From positions 500,412 through 564,411 of the forward strand of contig CM053326.1 of the NCBI GenBank assembly GCA_028583605.1: DNA of 64,000 nt. The letters are read 5' to 3'. The notes below the pieces were generated by a model. It ran no database searches. It saw nothing but the letters and a program-made list of their open reading frames with translations, and had not been told where the DNA came from. Every line of letters begins with the position of its first letter. The stretch's first letter is position 1. Positions 1-12,132 of this stretch are shown piece after piece. The DNA comes from Dastarcus helophoroides. Taxonomy: Eukaryota; Arthropoda; Insecta; Coleoptera; Bothrideridae. Position numbers and translations under genes: made by a program.

Positions 1-465
1 AGAAGAAGAGGAAGAAAAGGAAGAAGAGGAAGAAGAGTAAGAAGAGTAAGAAGAGGAAGAAGAGGAAGAAGAGGAAAAGAGAAAGAAGAGGAAGAAGAGG
101 AAGAAGAGGAAGAAGAGGAAGAAAAGGAAGATGAGGAAGACGTGGAAGAAGAGAAAGAAGAGGATGAAGTTGAAGAGCAAGGGAAGGAAGAGTAAGAAGG
201 GGAAGAAGAGGAAGAGAGGAAGAAGAAAAAAAAGAGGAAGAAGAAGAAGAAGAGGAGGAAGAAGAGGAAGAAGAGGAAAAAGAGGAAGAAGAGAAACAAG
301 AGGAAGAAAAGAAGAAGAGGAAGAAGAGGAAGAAGAGGAAGAAGAGGAAGAAGAGTAAGAAGAGGAAGAGGAGAAAGACGTGGAAGAAGAGAAAGAAGAG
401 GAAGAAGAGGAAGAAGAGGAAGAAGAGGAAGAAGAGGAAGAAGAGGAAAAAGAGGAATAGCAGGA
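1..465. repeat. Purine-rich microsatellite, GAAGAAGAGGAA type
   Basis: Nearly pure purine strand made of GAAGAGGAA and AAGAGG words with scattered T interruptions. The array runs off the left edge of the window, so its full length is unknown. The open frame within it encodes only Lys/Arg/Glu and reflects the repeat rather than a gene. Confidence 0.95.
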
Positions 466-841
466 AGAAATGTTTAGAAAATTTTGAGAAAAAAAACTCG
501 TAAGCGAAATTGGGGGTGTTGCAGTTCCACAGTGCCTATACGCTAGCCGCCACTGCTTACGACGACTGCTAAACTTTTCACAAAGTTCAGTAACGTAATT
601 TCAATTAATATCCAACTCATTCTTCGTTGTCCATCACCTTAGTTACTTAAAGAAAAACGATGTTGCTTAAATTACGGTAAAGTCTACTGTTTTATTATTG
701 AACAATTCGAAAAACAGAAAATGGAATGGAATGGAAAAAATTAATCAAAATAAAATTTATTTTCAAAGCAATTAGGATATTTGATATTTAAAGTAAAAAA
801 TACTCTTTAAAGCACTGAACTAAACACTGTGGCTTGTGATT
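466..841. other. Unassigned sequence between microsatellite and MITE
   Basis: Mixed-composition DNA with no long open frame, no tandem repeat and no recognisable element end. A short AGCCGCCACTG match to the hAT terminus occurs near 545-555, but nothing around it supports an element. Confidence 0.4.
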
Positions 842-1024
842 AAGTCCAAAGAAGGTTTCACCCCTAAAGCGATTTGAATCTCAATGTAGATGACGTCGAT
901 GCATCTTTTGCTAATCTTTTTAGATTAGTACGCTTGAAAATGCCAGTTTTGTTAGCGAAATACTATCGCGCAATTATTTATTTAATTACCGATGTGGTAA
1001 AGGGGTGAAACCTTCTTTGGACTT
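842..1024. mobile_element. 183-bp MITE-like element with 24-bp terminal inverted repeats
   Basis: The ends at 842-865 and 1001-1024 are a perfect 24-bp inverted repeat (AAGTCCAAAG... / ...CTTTGGACTT). The interior is non-coding. A truncated relative lies at 49634-49790. No target-site duplication is obvious here. The superfamily cannot be named from the ends alone. Confidence 0.75.
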
Positions 1025-2030
1025 CATCCCAAATACCATCATTTAGCATTTTTTAATTTGTAGTGTCTATTTTATAAAAATGAACCCTACCTCGTATCAC
1101 ATTGAAAAATTCTCTCTTTTTTATTATCAAATTTACATCTGTCGGACTGTCAATGCAAATTTGAAAAACTTTTAAGATATAATAAACAATGGGCTTCCCC
1201 CGTAAAATACCAATTTTAACAATGTTGCAATTTATTCAAATGCGATGAATTTGAAGGGGAAATTACAATATAAAGTGTGATTATGATTAATCTACCGGTT
1301 TGATCTGATATTACGACAATGGGTATAACAGGCACGTGGAAGGGAATATGGGATATGGCACATCTGCCGCATACAGCTGCCCGCACACGACATACTGCCC
1401 CAGAAGGGTGCCGAACGGCTTTGTAAATAAAGGGTTTGTATCCCCTATTCCCATAATATGACATTCGTTGCGTAATATTTTTTTGTTAAAATTCGGACGT
1501 ACAAGGTTGAACCTAATCTAATAAAGCTAATTTCGTAATCAAAGCGAAAAAGGACATAATTTTTTCACGTTGATGTTAGCTAGCTAACTGAAAAGCGGGG
1601 TTTTCATTCTGTATTAAATTATAACCTAATTTAATTTTGTTGTCATTTTCGTCTATTCGGGAAAGTTGTTCACATAACCGAGTGTAGTGGCATGAGGAAC
1701 TAAATTGGGTTCATTTAAAGCGTTTGTGTTTTGTATGGCGCCGTTTCAATAACATGTCTTATTAGTTAAACAAATTTGGGGTCATGTCGCTTTGACATCC
1801 CTTAATTTAAATTAGAATGACCTCTAAGTCTTCTTCTGACTTTTGCTATAAAAAAAAGGGTAAATATTAAATAAACTTGCTTCATAATTTTAACTAATTC
1901 GTAGATAACTTGCGACCTGCACCGACTGCCCGGGTGGACAACGTCGTTATGTGTATTGTTATGAAGAGTAATTTATTTCAGTACTTTTGATTGGTATTAC
2001 ATTTTTTATAATACTTTCTTACGGAATATT
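1025..2030. other. Unassigned AT-rich sequence, no gene seen
   Basis: Single-copy-looking DNA. The 82-codon minus frame at 1216-1464 has no recognisable domain and no exon-like borders. Nothing else was identified. Confidence 0.4.
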
Positions 2031-3060
2031 GTATGAAATTACAACTTCTTTTTCAAAATTCAACTTCTAGTGGAACTTGCAACTTTTTTTTTACAAAATT
2101 TGACTTTTAGAAATTTTGATATTATCCGAATTTTTAAGGTTTTTCAATCTTTCCGAAATATTAATTTCTTAGTTTAATTTTGATTTTTAAAGATTTATTT
2201 TTCCCCAAACTGGTTTTCTTCTTGGAAATGTCATCATTTTTTTCTAAATTTTGACGGTATTTTTCAAAAATCCTTTATTTTTAAAAATTATTTTCTTTAG
2301 CTTTTTCTGAAAATTTCTTTGAAATTTGACTTTTGGGAGTTTTAGCTTGGTTTGCATAATTCGTCTAATTTTCGAAATTTTGACTTGTACAGGGTTAGTC
2401 TTATTAAATGGACCCCCCCTTTATCGCCTATTTGTTAATGAAATATCTAGCTCTTATATATATTTGGATTCCGGAAAACTAGCAGAATTCAAATATATAA
2501 AAATATATAGAGTGTTCCATAAGAAAAATCAAATTTAATATTGATTCACCCTGAATACATGCACCAGAATATCTTTTTAACAGAGAATTTAAAAAATTCA
2601 CGTAACACTCTGTATAGCTGCATTTTAAAATATTCTCAAATGTCAAGTATAGAGAAAATAAAGGGGGATCAATTTAATAAGACTAACCCTGTACTTCAAA
2701 ATTATATTTATGGAAATCTGAACTCGAAATTAGATTTTTTTCTCCAAATAACACCAATAAACACATTTGTTTATTTTTCCAAAATTGTATCGAAATTTTA
2801 ATATAAAGCTAACAATTCCAAGAAAGATTTCTTGTAAATTTCAAGATTGTCACAATTTGAATGAGGTAAAAATTCTCATCTTTGGAAATTGCTTTTTTTT
2901 AAGTGCTGCCTTTTCGCAAAATTCGACTTTTGGAAATTTTGAATTTTTATTTTTATAATTTCGAAATTTTTTTAAATATTCGGAAAGTTTTGATTTCTAT
3001 TTTAAAATCGATTTTCTAACTATTTAGTTATTTTTCGAAATTTCTACCCCCAGTTCTTGT
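2031..3060. repeat. Degenerate AT-rich repeat block, minus polarity
   Basis: Built from variants of AAAATTTTGAC, TTTTTCGAAATTT and TTTTTGAAAATTT. It is the same sequence class as many other blocks in the window, read here with the T-rich strand on top. 2326-2801 is less repetitive and contains short open frames of no recognised family. Confidence 0.6.
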
Positions 3061-3985
3061 AATTAAAAGAAAATATAATGTAGTTAAATGTTTACAAATA
3101 CTCAACCGAAAGGTTTTTTTTATAAATTATGTCTTTTTTTGTTCATCGATTTTTCAAAATAATTAATGCCTCCCCCTGAAGCAAATTCTGCCTACTCCAT
3201 GGCTAATGGACCAAATATTATAGACTCATTAATCAAATAAAAATAAATTATGATAATTATAATTATCATAACATTTTAATTGAAGCAATTTTGATCTTTT
3301 TTTTATGTTTTTCTTTTAAGGAATGTAAGGCAAAAAAATGGCAAAATAACCTGAAAATTGTCAAAAATGGCAATATGGCATCGAATGGCAAATGCCATAA
3401 ATTCCAGGCTCTACTGATAACAATACTTATATTATGCTATTCCGATAAAACTGTGCCATTACTATGAATATACTTCAAGTTTAAAGTAATTTCACTCGCA
3501 GAGAACAACTCCTTTTGGGTATCGTAAAAATGACTTCTAATGACTTATTATTACTATTATTTATAATTTGTTCAATCTCTAACGTTGTATAAACAAACAT
3601 TAAACATTAGCAACGTTATATCTAAAGAACAAAACCCACAGAGGATAAAATTTCAAATAGCTAATTATTTTGGGAATCGCAGCAGCTGAAAAAACAATAG
3701 AATCCTAATTCCATCTAGTCTATGCTCATCGAAAATGATCAAATAGGTGGTTAATTAACCAGACCGGTTTAACTGAAGCTGTCGGTGCAGATGTGCACAT
3801 AAACACTTCATTGTGGTCCCCTCGATGCCTCTATATATGCAGAACAATAGTGGGATTGTTAATGAAAGTGTGACGTCACAAGTGAACGAGACGAAAATGG
3901 CAGATGTTCTTGGGGTTGAAATGCACCCTATGACGCGTGTCTGTTCCTAATATCGAGGGTCCTAACCTTTGGCTATTGGGTGCAT
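3061..3985. other. Unassigned, more complex sequence
   Basis: Contains higher-complexity DNA around 3700-3970 with a CTATATATGC stretch near 3830 and a TGACGTCA palindrome near 3872. No downstream open frame supports a promoter call. No gene recognised. Confidence 0.35.
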
Positions 3986-4242
3986 GATTGCAAGATTAGC
4001 AAAATCAATAATCGACAATTTGTCGTTTTGAACAAAACGAAAGTGAAATATTCCTTTCAGAAGATTTATTTTCCCAAACATGAGGATATAATTAAATCAA
4101 AAATTTCAAAATATTCGAAATTCTCCCAAAAAGTCAAAATTTTTAGGAAAATACGAACGAACTTCTGAACAAAAGTCGAAATTTTCACAAGATGTCAAAA
4201 TCCTGAAAAAAGGTCAAAATTATAAAAGATTTGAATTTTCGT
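3986..4242. repeat. Degenerate AT-rich repeat block, plus polarity
   Basis: GTCGAAATTTT and CAAAATTTT words with A-rich strand on top, the opposite polarity of the 2.0-3.1 kb block. No coding potential recognised. Confidence 0.5.
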
Positions 4243-4365
4243 AGAAAGATGATAGCTTGGCTATCGAAACGCGTTAGAGCAACATTTGTTGTGTTTTTTA
4301 ATCTTTCTTGGTTTCAGGAGACGATTTGTATTTCAATTTTTGAAGATAACCAAGGACCAGACCGT
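4243..4365 (+). mobile_element. Hammerhead-type fold-back element, half copy
   Basis: Carries the right half of a dispersed element: stem arms GATAGC / GCTATC with TTG loop, then GAAACGCGTTAGAGC, the arm TTGTTGTGTTTTTTAATC, and the tail ending GACCAGACCGTTTCACC. The stem-II sequence differs from the GACAGC / GCTGTC of other copies by a compensatory pair change. A further decayed tail piece lies at about 4402-4445. Confidence 0.7.
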
Positions 4366-4679
4366 TTCACCAAATAATCCTTGTACAAAAAATAATAAAT
4401 AGTCTTTCTTGGTTACAGGTGCAAGATTTGTATTTCGATTTTTAAAGTTATGTTTGATAAAAGGAGTGGAATTTTATGAATAAATGCAAAATTTCGAAAA
4501 AAAAAGATAAATTTCTTAAAAGAAATGGAAAATTTAAAAAAAAAGTCGAAGTTTCCAAAAACTATTTCAAGAAAAGAATGAATTTTGAAGCTGGAAAGAA
4601 AATTTTTGGTTTGCTGCATGAATTAGAGGGGGGAAGCGCCCCACCTTGCCCTATTCTAGCTACCTCGATGGTTAGCTAG

Positions 4680-6328
4680 GATAGGTAACAGAAATAGGAT
4701 AGGATAGGATAGGATAGGATAGGATAGGATAGGATAGGATAGGATAGGATAGGATAGGATAGGATAGGATAGGATAGGATAGGATATGACAGGACACGAT
4801 AGGAGAGGATAGGACAGAATAGGATAAGATAGGATAGGATAGGATAGGAGAGAATAGGATAGGATAGGATAGGGTAGGGTAGGATAGGATAGGATAGGAT
4901 AAGATAGGATAGGATAGGATAGGATAGGATAGGATAAGATAGGATAGGATAGGATAGGATAGGATTAGATATGATAGGATAGGATAGGATAGGATAGGAT
5001 AGGATAGGATAGGATAGGATAGGATAGGATAGGATAGGATAAGATAGGATAGGATAGGAAAGGACGGGGCGGGACGGAAAGGGACGGGACGGGACGGGAC
5101 GGGACGCGACGGGACGGGACGGGATCGGACAGGACAGGACAGGGAATTACAGGACAGGACAAGATAGGACAGCACAGGACAGGACAGGACAGGATTGAAT
5201 CGGATCGGATCCGATCGGATCGGATCGGATATCATAGGATAGGATAAGATAGGATAGGATGGGATAGGATAGAAAAAATAGGATAGGAAAGGATAAAACA
5301 GGACAGGATAGGAGAGGATAGGACCGAATAGGATAAGATAGGATAGGGTAGGATAGGATAGAATAGGATAGGATAGATTAGGATAGGATAGAATAGGATA
5401 GGATAGGATAGGATAGGATAAGATAGGATAGGATAGGATAGGATAGGATAGAATAGGATAGGAAAGGATAGGACAGGACAGGATAGTAGATGATAGGACA
5501 AAATAGGATAAGACAGGAAAGAATAGGATAGGATAGAATAGGATAGGATAGGATAGGATAGGATAGGATAGGATAGGATAGGATAGGATAGGATAGGATA
5601 GGATAGGATAGGATAGGATAGGATAGGATAGGATAGGATAGGATAGGATAGGATAGGATAGGATAGGATAGGACAGGACAGGATAGAATAGGATAGGATA
5701 GGATAGGATAGGATAGGATAGGAGAGGATAGGATAGAATAGGATAAGATAGGACAGGATAGGATAGGATAGGATAGGATAGAGTAGGATAGGATAGGATA
5801 GGATAGGATAGGATAGGATAGGATAAGATAGGGTAGGCTAGGATAGGATAGGATAGGATAGGATAGGATAGGAAAGGATGGAACGGGACGGGACGGGACA
5901 GGACAGGACAGGACAGAACAGGGAAGAACAGGACAGAAAAGGACAGGATAGAACAGGACAGGACAGGACAGGACAGGACAGGACAGGATCGAATTGGATC
6001 GGATCCGATCGGATCGGATCGGATAGGATAGGATAGGATAGGATAGGATAGGATAGGATAGGATAGGATAGGATAGGATAGGATAGGATAGGATAGGATA
6101 GGATAGGATAGGATAGGATAGGATAGGATAGGATAGGATAGGATAGGATAGGATAGGATAGGATAGGATAGGATAGGATAGGTTAGGATAGGTTAGGATA
6201 GGATAGGATAGGATAGGATAGGATAGGAAAGGACAGGACAGGACAGGACAGGACAGTACAGGACAGGATAGGACAGGACAGGACAGGACAGGACAGGATA
6301 GGATAGGATAGGATAGGATGGGTAACAG
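4680..6328. repeat. 1.65-kb (TAGGA)n pentanucleotide array
   Basis: Tandem GGATA pentamers with sub-blocks where the unit mutates to GGACA, GGACG or GGATC, each variant repeated locally. The flanks are GGATAGGTAACAGAAATAGG on the left and GGTAACAGAATTG on the right. The long minus-strand frames (YPILS repeats) are artefacts of a 15-nt coding period. Confidence 0.97.
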
Positions 6329-6539
6329 AATTGTATACAATCAGCTATCCAAAGTTACAAACAGTTAATGCAATTTCATGGTTTGTTATATTAAAACAGT
6401 TCGATTTGTTTTGTTTTACATATGAACTCGATAACAGCACAAAAATATTTTATTCCTGATAGCTACTCAGTCAAAACAAAAGCTAAAAAAATAGGGGGCT
6501 CCACAAAAAATCTAATCGGACCCAGTACTTATTGGATCG

Positions 6540-8455
6540 GGGCCTGGGTTTAACTGGGGGTGTTTTCAAACTGTAATAATATCAACTATTTTTTTCAAAT
6601 TTCCTATATTTTTGTTTAAATTTGAACTTTGTTTAAAATACTAAATTCTGAAATGATATTTTATTTCTATATTTAGATTTTTTTGTTGTTCAAAATGTCG
6701 ACCTTTTTTACATAATTGACATTTTAGCAACAATTTCATTTTACTTGTGTTTTTGAATATTCTGACTTTTTTTCTAAATTTAAGATCGATTGCAAATCTC
6801 AACCTTTTTCAAAATCCTATAATTTTTTTTGAAAATTCCGACTGACTAAATAATTTAATCTTTTTAAAAATGTTGATTATAAAAAACTTTATTAAAGGAA
6901 TTCCTCTTTTTTTAAAAACTTTGAATTTAAAATAAAACGACTTTTTAGAAAATGTTTACGGGTTTGTGATTTTTTTGTTGAATTTCCTTGTTGTTGAAAA
7001 TTTCGAACTTTTTTGAAACTTCGACATTTAAAAATGCCCCTTTTGTTAATTTACACTTTCTTTCAAAATTTCTATTTGTTTTTTAAAATATTAGCTTTGC
7101 ATATTTTGGGAATTTCTATACTTATTTCAAACCATTCACTTTTTTGCAATTTCGTTACTTATTTGACAATTTTTATCGCTTTCAACATTTCATACTTTTT
7201 TTGAAAATTTTGTTTTACTTATTTTGAAAATTTGACTTAAAATTTTCAATTTTTCTAGAAAAGTACACTTTATTTTTTAAAAATTATAGGTTATTTTCTA
7301 GATTTTATACTTTGTCTCGAAATTTCGACTTTTTTCGTAGTTTTTAAAAACTCTTTAAAATTTTTTTAAATAAAACTTTCGACTTTTTTCAAAAGGCGTA
7401 ATTTTTTGTAAATATTTATGCTTTTTCTCGAAATCATGGCTTTCTGACATTTTTAATCCTTTTCTGAAGAATTCGATTGTTATGAAAGTTACGATTTTTT
7501 TTTCTATTCAATGCTTTTTCTTTGTCAGCTTACTCCTTTCACAATTCGAAAACAAAGAACTGGCGAAAAAAAAGCCATGAATAGAAATACCAATACATCG
7601 CAAAGAAGATATAGAGAATATCTACGAATTTTTTTTTTTGAACATTTCGAATTTCTAAATATGACGATTTTTTTTAATTTTGGCATTTAAAAATTTCCAT
7701 TATTTCTATATTTTATAACAATTTTTAAGTTTTCGTTTCTTTATCGCAATTTTAACATTTTTATAAATATCGATTTATTAAACAATTTTTTTTAATAAAT
7801 CGATATTTATAAAAATGTTATCACGTAGTCGCATTTCAAAAACTGTTTAGAAAATTGTCAACAAACCATAAAAATTTAAATATTTCCAAACTGGACCGAA
7901 GAAATGTTAAATAAATTGAAAAAAACATAATATTTCCGGTCAATAAGGGTCTACCATGAAGAATAAAAATGTTAAAATTGCGATAATGAAACGAAAACTT
8001 AAAATAAAAATTGTTAAAAAAAATAGAAATAATGGAAATTTGCAAATGACAAAATTTTTTTTCACAATTAGCACTTTTTTTAAGTTTCTATTTTTATCAA
8101 CATGTCAATGTTTTCTTAAAATTTTGCCCTCAAATTTTTCACTGTTTCTCGAAATTTTGACTCTATGGTAAGTTATAAGAAAGTGACATTTCTATTTAAA
8201 AGGTTTTTTTTCAAAATTTTGAGTTTTTTGAAAACTTAGCCAGAGAGTTTTGATTTTTTGTACATTTCTGCTTTCTCGAAATTTACTTTTTTGCAATTAT
8301 TGACTTAAAGAAATTATATATTTTTTTTCATTTCGACTTTTTTGTGTAATATTAACTTTTTGTCTGGAAATTTCTGCTTTATTTTGAAAAATTTAACTTT
8401 TTCGGAATTTCAACGTTTCTCAAATTTCAGCTTTTTCTGAAAATGTTCAGCACTT
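6540..8455. repeat. Degenerate AT-rich repeat block, minus polarity
   Basis: Tandem-like succession of TTTTTCGAAATTT and AAAATTTTGAC words, no gene. It forms most of the left arm of the large inverted repeat. Confidence 0.6.
7754..7819. repeat. Perfect 29-bp hairpin
   Basis: Two 29-bp arms (7754-7782 and 7791-7819) are exact reverse complements around an 8-nt loop CAATTTTT. The matching place in the right arm of the large inverted repeat (near 13050-13100) has only one copy of the sequence, so the hairpin arose by a local inverted duplication. Confidence 0.9.
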
Positions 8456-8458
8456 CAA

Positions 8459-8672
8459 AATATTGAAACACAGAACTTGTCCCCTGAAACCAAGAAAAAT
8501 TAAAAAACACAACAAAGGTTGCTCTAACGCGAGAGAAACTAGTTTCTCTCTGGATGACAGCTAGGCTGTCGAAACGCGATAGAGCAACCTTTGTTGTGTT
8601 TTTAAATTTTTCTTGGTTTCAGGGGACAAGTTCTGTGTTTCAATGTTTGAAGATAACCAAGGACCTGCTTGT
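8459..8672 (+). mobile_element. Hammerhead-type fold-back element, full arrangement
   Basis: Left arm (ATTGAAACACAGAACTTG... ending GGTTGCTCTAACGCG) is followed by TTTCTCTCTGGATGACAGC, TAG, GCTGTCGAAACGCG and the right arm complementary to the left. The core box reads CTGGATGA, one base short of the CTGAAGATGA of other copies. Confidence 0.8.
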
Positions 8673-8924
8673 TTTCAAAATTTTCTTTTCTTTTTGAAAA
8701 TTTTGTCTAATTTTAAAAATCTCAAACTTTTTATGAAAGACTTTTTAAAAAGTATGACTAACTTTTTTTGAAATTTTGCCTTTAAAAAGTAGTAGTTTTG
8801 TGAAAATTTCATAATTTTGATGTTTTTCTTAGAATATCTCACTTTTTTTAGCTACAACTTTTTTATAAATTTGTAGCTTTCCCAAAGATTCAATTTTTTC
8901 AAATTTTTGATTTTTTTTGGAAAC

Positions 8925-9400
8925 GACGTCATGTATTATCAACGTTGTTCGTTCTACAGCAGATTAAAGACTCTCAGTTTCTTATTTTTTCAGTTTTATT
9001 CTCGCATGGCCACACAGGTAAGAAATGCGATAAGCAAAATAAAAATCGCCGCGCCGTGGCTAGAAGATGTCATACAGTCAAACGCTTTATACTTCCAGTA
9101 TATGATTAACGCGTACATGCAACTTTAAATTCAGTGGTGTGTATTATTCATTGTCTACCTTTTTTAGGGTTTTAATGTCCATTTTTAGGCCCTTAGAAGT
9201 TGAATTTTGTAAAATCCTTTCTTAGGACTTACCTAGGTTATACGCAACCTTCGTGTACAACATTTCATTCTTGTAGAGCCATCCGTTCAGGCTGTCCGTT
9301 GTCTGTGAGTCAGTGTTAGAGTTTTATTAAGTAGATTTGGTTAGGTTTGGGCAAAATAAATGTGTAATGTAGGTACACTAAAGTGTTCCTCATTAAAATT
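8925..9400 (+). repeat. Single unit of the CGCCGCGCCGTGG dispersed repeat
   Basis: About 475 bp homologous to the units arrayed at 51793-53470: ACGACGTCATG start, ATGGCCACACAG, GCCGCGCCGTGG, TTAACGCGTACATGCAAC and a 3' part with GTCAGTGTTAGAGTTTTATT. Only the first ~200 bp are repeated inverted at 12140-12375. No open frame is conserved between copies. Confidence 0.7.
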
Positions 9401-9421
9401 GTTTTTGAATTTTATAAAAAA

Positions 9422-9588
9422 TTGAAATACAGAACTTGTCCCCTGAAATCAAGAAAGATTAAAAAACACAACAAAGGTTGCAAGGAGAGCAATCTTTGTT
9501 GTGTTTTTTAATCTTTATTGGTTTCAGGGAGCAAGTTCTGTATTTCAATTTTTGAAGATAAGCAAGAACCAGTCCGTTCCACCAAAAC
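9422..9588. mobile_element. Hammerhead-type fold-back element lacking the core
   Basis: Arms 9422-9481 and about 9490-9549 are near-perfect inverted repeats, followed by the family tail ending ACCAGTCCGTTCCACC. The catalytic-looking centre is replaced by AAGGAGAGC, so this copy keeps only the fold-back. Confidence 0.8.
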
Positions 9589-9589
9589 G

Positions 9590-10150
9590 GCATATGAAGC
9601 TTGCACGGATTTTAAAAAAACCTGTAAAATTTCATAACGCCGGTCTGAAAGTAATTTGTTTAAAGCTTTTATCTTTCATCCAAAGACTGATAGCTTTCTT
9701 TAACAGCGAATAATGGGCTGCATGCTTTCAAAGGATAAATTTGTCGTCGTATGTTTGTAAAAGACTAGTCTAGCTTTCACGAAGAATAATGACATTCAAT
9801 CTCTATCGGCAAACACAATGTAATCTAGTTATTATAACATAAAACATGACCTGTTTGAAAACTTCCCAGTGCATACAAAGGTCCACTTGGCGCATAACAG
9901 GTTTTCGTATTTTCTCAACGAACAAAGAAATTGTTTTTAAATGAGCTATGTTTGAATACGCTTTTAGATAAAATTAGGAAAACATGAGGCTGTAATGGTT
10001 TTCCTCAAACTTTATTTTTGAAGTAAAAAGTTCCTTAGGCCCGTTGAGCAACTAAAAGGAAAAAACTAATGGTTTCGGGTTACCATCATGCTAATTCTCA
10101 TTCGCGAGATACTGTAATGTTAACAGTATTATGTACCTATGAATAGAACC
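9590..10150. other. Unassigned spacer sequence
   Basis: Single-copy-looking DNA between the arms of the large inverted repeat. No gene or repeat recognised. Confidence 0.35.
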
Positions 10151-10164
10151 CAAGATAGAATTAA

Positions 10165-10350
10165 AAATACGCGAGGTCGACAGCGAGGTGCGAACTCGGA
10201 CCCCGCCACGCCCGAAGACGAAGAGAACTAATTCTTAAAATTTATCTAAACAATATTTTGATCATCGAAGTTAAGCCCTCTGATCGATGTCAGAGTGCAA
10301 TTGAAAGGTGGTAAAACATTAAGTCCGAGCGCGGCAGCTCCTGGCTGATG
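10165..10350 (+). other. 5S-like internal-promoter sequence, possible SINE
   Basis: The word GATCATCGAAGTTAAGC near 10260 closely matches the conserved 5S rRNA segment that contains the pol III A box. It is followed at a 5S-like distance by a weaker match to the C-box region (GAAAGGTGG). The upstream GC-rich stretch (GCGAACTCGGACCCCGCC) stands out from its surroundings. The sequence is too divergent for a 5S gene. A 5S-derived SINE or relic is inferred. Confidence 0.35.
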
Positions 10351-11290
10351 CCTCTTCTCCTGATATTAAGCGTGAATTTCCAGTTGCAATAAGATAAACT
10401 TCAGTAAAAAATTTGGAAGTTTAATAAATATGTTGAAAAATTTTGTAATAGTGTTGACGAACACGAAGCAAACATTCTAAACCACTGGCCAACTCCAGTA
10501 CAATTCTTTATATTTTTATAAAAAGTGAATGTTAATATACAGACATTTTTGTTCCAAATTTCGGTTAAAATCTTGCTATTTGAAAATCCAAAGTCAAAAT
10601 TCCAATAAAAAATGTAGAATGTTCTAATATTATACCTTAAAAAGAGCAAGTGTTATTTTTTTAAAACTTTCTCGATTCCAGTGGACAATTTATCAAATGA
10701 TAAGGCTTCTTAAAAAATTCCTAATTTAATCCTTCAATATTTGATGCTTAATCTGAAGGTTTGATTTTTTTTAGTTCGACTTTTTTTCTAAAGATTTTCA
10801 CTTTAATAATCGTATATTTTTTGTTAATTAAAGTTAAAATGTAATTTCTTTGCTTTGAAAACATAATGGGGTTACCCCCAGCGAGTGGATTGAATTAAAA
10901 AAAAATATTTATCAACACAAACGTTTAATTTTTTTTCGGAACTTTGCTCCAAACTCAAACTTGTCTTTTTTGTGAAACCAATTTTAGCTGGAATTTTTCT
11001 CAATATCGAAATTCGATTGACATTGATTTTCCACAAACTTTTAGGGAATATTGAAAGAGTTTTAAGTCGAAGACATCTACTTTAAAATAAAAATTGGGAT
11101 GTTTTCTTCAAGTTTAGAAAGTAGAACTTGTAAATGGGTTTTTTCTAGAACTTTTTCTCTCACAATGTCTATTAAAAATGGAAATTGAAAAATAGGAGCT
11201 TAAAATGTGGAATTCCAACAATTTTATTTTGAGTCCAATATTTCAATTCGTTTTTGCGTGTTATGGGTTCGAAAATTAAAATTTCGTGAA
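10351..11290. other. Unassigned AT-rich sequence
   Basis: No gene, tandem repeat or element end recognised. The 82-codon minus frame at 10401-10649 has no domain signature. Confidence 0.35.
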
Positions 11291-11291
11291 T

Positions 11292-11581
11292 TGTAACTTA
11301 TTCCGGAACACTACAATTATAATTCACTTAACTATCAGACTATCTGGCTAACTAACTAACCAACTGACTAATTAACCGAGTAACTGAGAGAAAAACGACC
11401 TCGTTTGTATACCCTTCCGGTTTTCTAGAACAGAATCCGATAAGATTATCGCTTGCGGGAACGTCTGGAGCGCTTATCTGCCGTATAATTCATTCTGGCG
11501 GTCGCTTTCCATTATTAAATGTTTCTAAAGAATCCCGAACACAATCACCTAATACAAATTTTATAACTACATTTTGTTACA
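11292..11581 (-). mobile_element. Diverged solo LTR of the family at 30905, 41839 and 50477
   Basis: Begins TGTAAC and ends GTTACA and shares several blocks with the three better copies: CTAACTAACTAACCAACTGAC, the CTAGAAC / GCTTATCTGCCG segment and TTCTAAAGAATC near the end. No matching target-site duplication is seen (GAAT versus ATAT), as expected of an older copy. Confidence 0.6.
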
Positions 11582-11599
11582 ATATCAATACATCAATAC

Positions 11600-12132
11600 T
11601 TTAAATTTAAATATTTAATTTAGTTCTGTGAGTTTTAGCGAGAAATTCTGAGAAAAATATAAAAATTTGAAATTTTCAAGAGATAGTTTTTTAAAGAAGT
11701 CAAAATTTCGAAAAAAGTGGAAATCCTCAATGTAAACTGTACTTTTAAAACAGTCAAAATTTTGATAAGAAATCGAAATTTTTGAAATTGGTCAAAATTC
11801 TGAAAAAGAAAGGAAAACTCTGACAAAGAGTAGAAAAAAGAGTGAACATTTTGAAAATTAAAATAGGTATTTTGAAGTGCAGAAAATTTTCAGAAAAAGT
11901 TGAAATTTGATAAACGTTGAAATTCCGAAAAAGTTGAACATTTCAAATAAACTAGCTGAAATTAATATATTATACAAAAATATTATACAAAAAAGTTTAA
12001 ATAAACAAAAACATATTTATTTAAGTCAACAATTGCAAAAAGTTAATTTTGGAAAAGCTAAAATATACAAAAAACTCAAAATCCTCTGGGAAAGTTTTCA
12101 AAAAACTAAAAATTTTACAAAATAATAGAACC
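11600..12132. repeat. Degenerate AT-rich repeat block, plus polarity
   Basis: GTCGAAATTTT-type words with the A-rich strand on top. Short open frames are chance products. Confidence 0.55.

Larger units (their letters stand above)
4480..9130. repeat. Left arm of a large imperfect inverted repeat
   Basis: Several blocks here reappear in reverse complement at 12133-14900: 4600-4695 with 14735-14790, 6345-6410 with about 14250-14325, 8660-8910 with 12370-12640, and 8920-9130 with 12140-12370. Most of the arm is degenerate AT-rich repeat. It is interrupted by the (TAGGA)n array and by a hammerhead fold-back. Confidence 0.75.

Noticed and set aside
545..555. hAT terminus AGCCGCCACTG
   Set aside because: Eleven bases only, no subterminal similarity and no partner end.
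3825..3880. Promoter with TATA and CRE-like TGACGTCA
   Set aside because: No gene or transcript start follows within reach; both motifs can occur by chance in AT-rich DNA.
4680..6328. Telomere-like TTAGG repeat
   Set aside because: The unit is TAGGA (GGATA), a different pentamer from the insect telomere repeat TTAGG, and it lies inside a transposon-rich inverted repeat.
4672..6340. Long minus-strand frames of YPILS repeats in the (TAGGA)n array
   Set aside because: A pentanucleotide repeat gives an open 15-nt period in several frames; there is no start context, no domain and no complexity.
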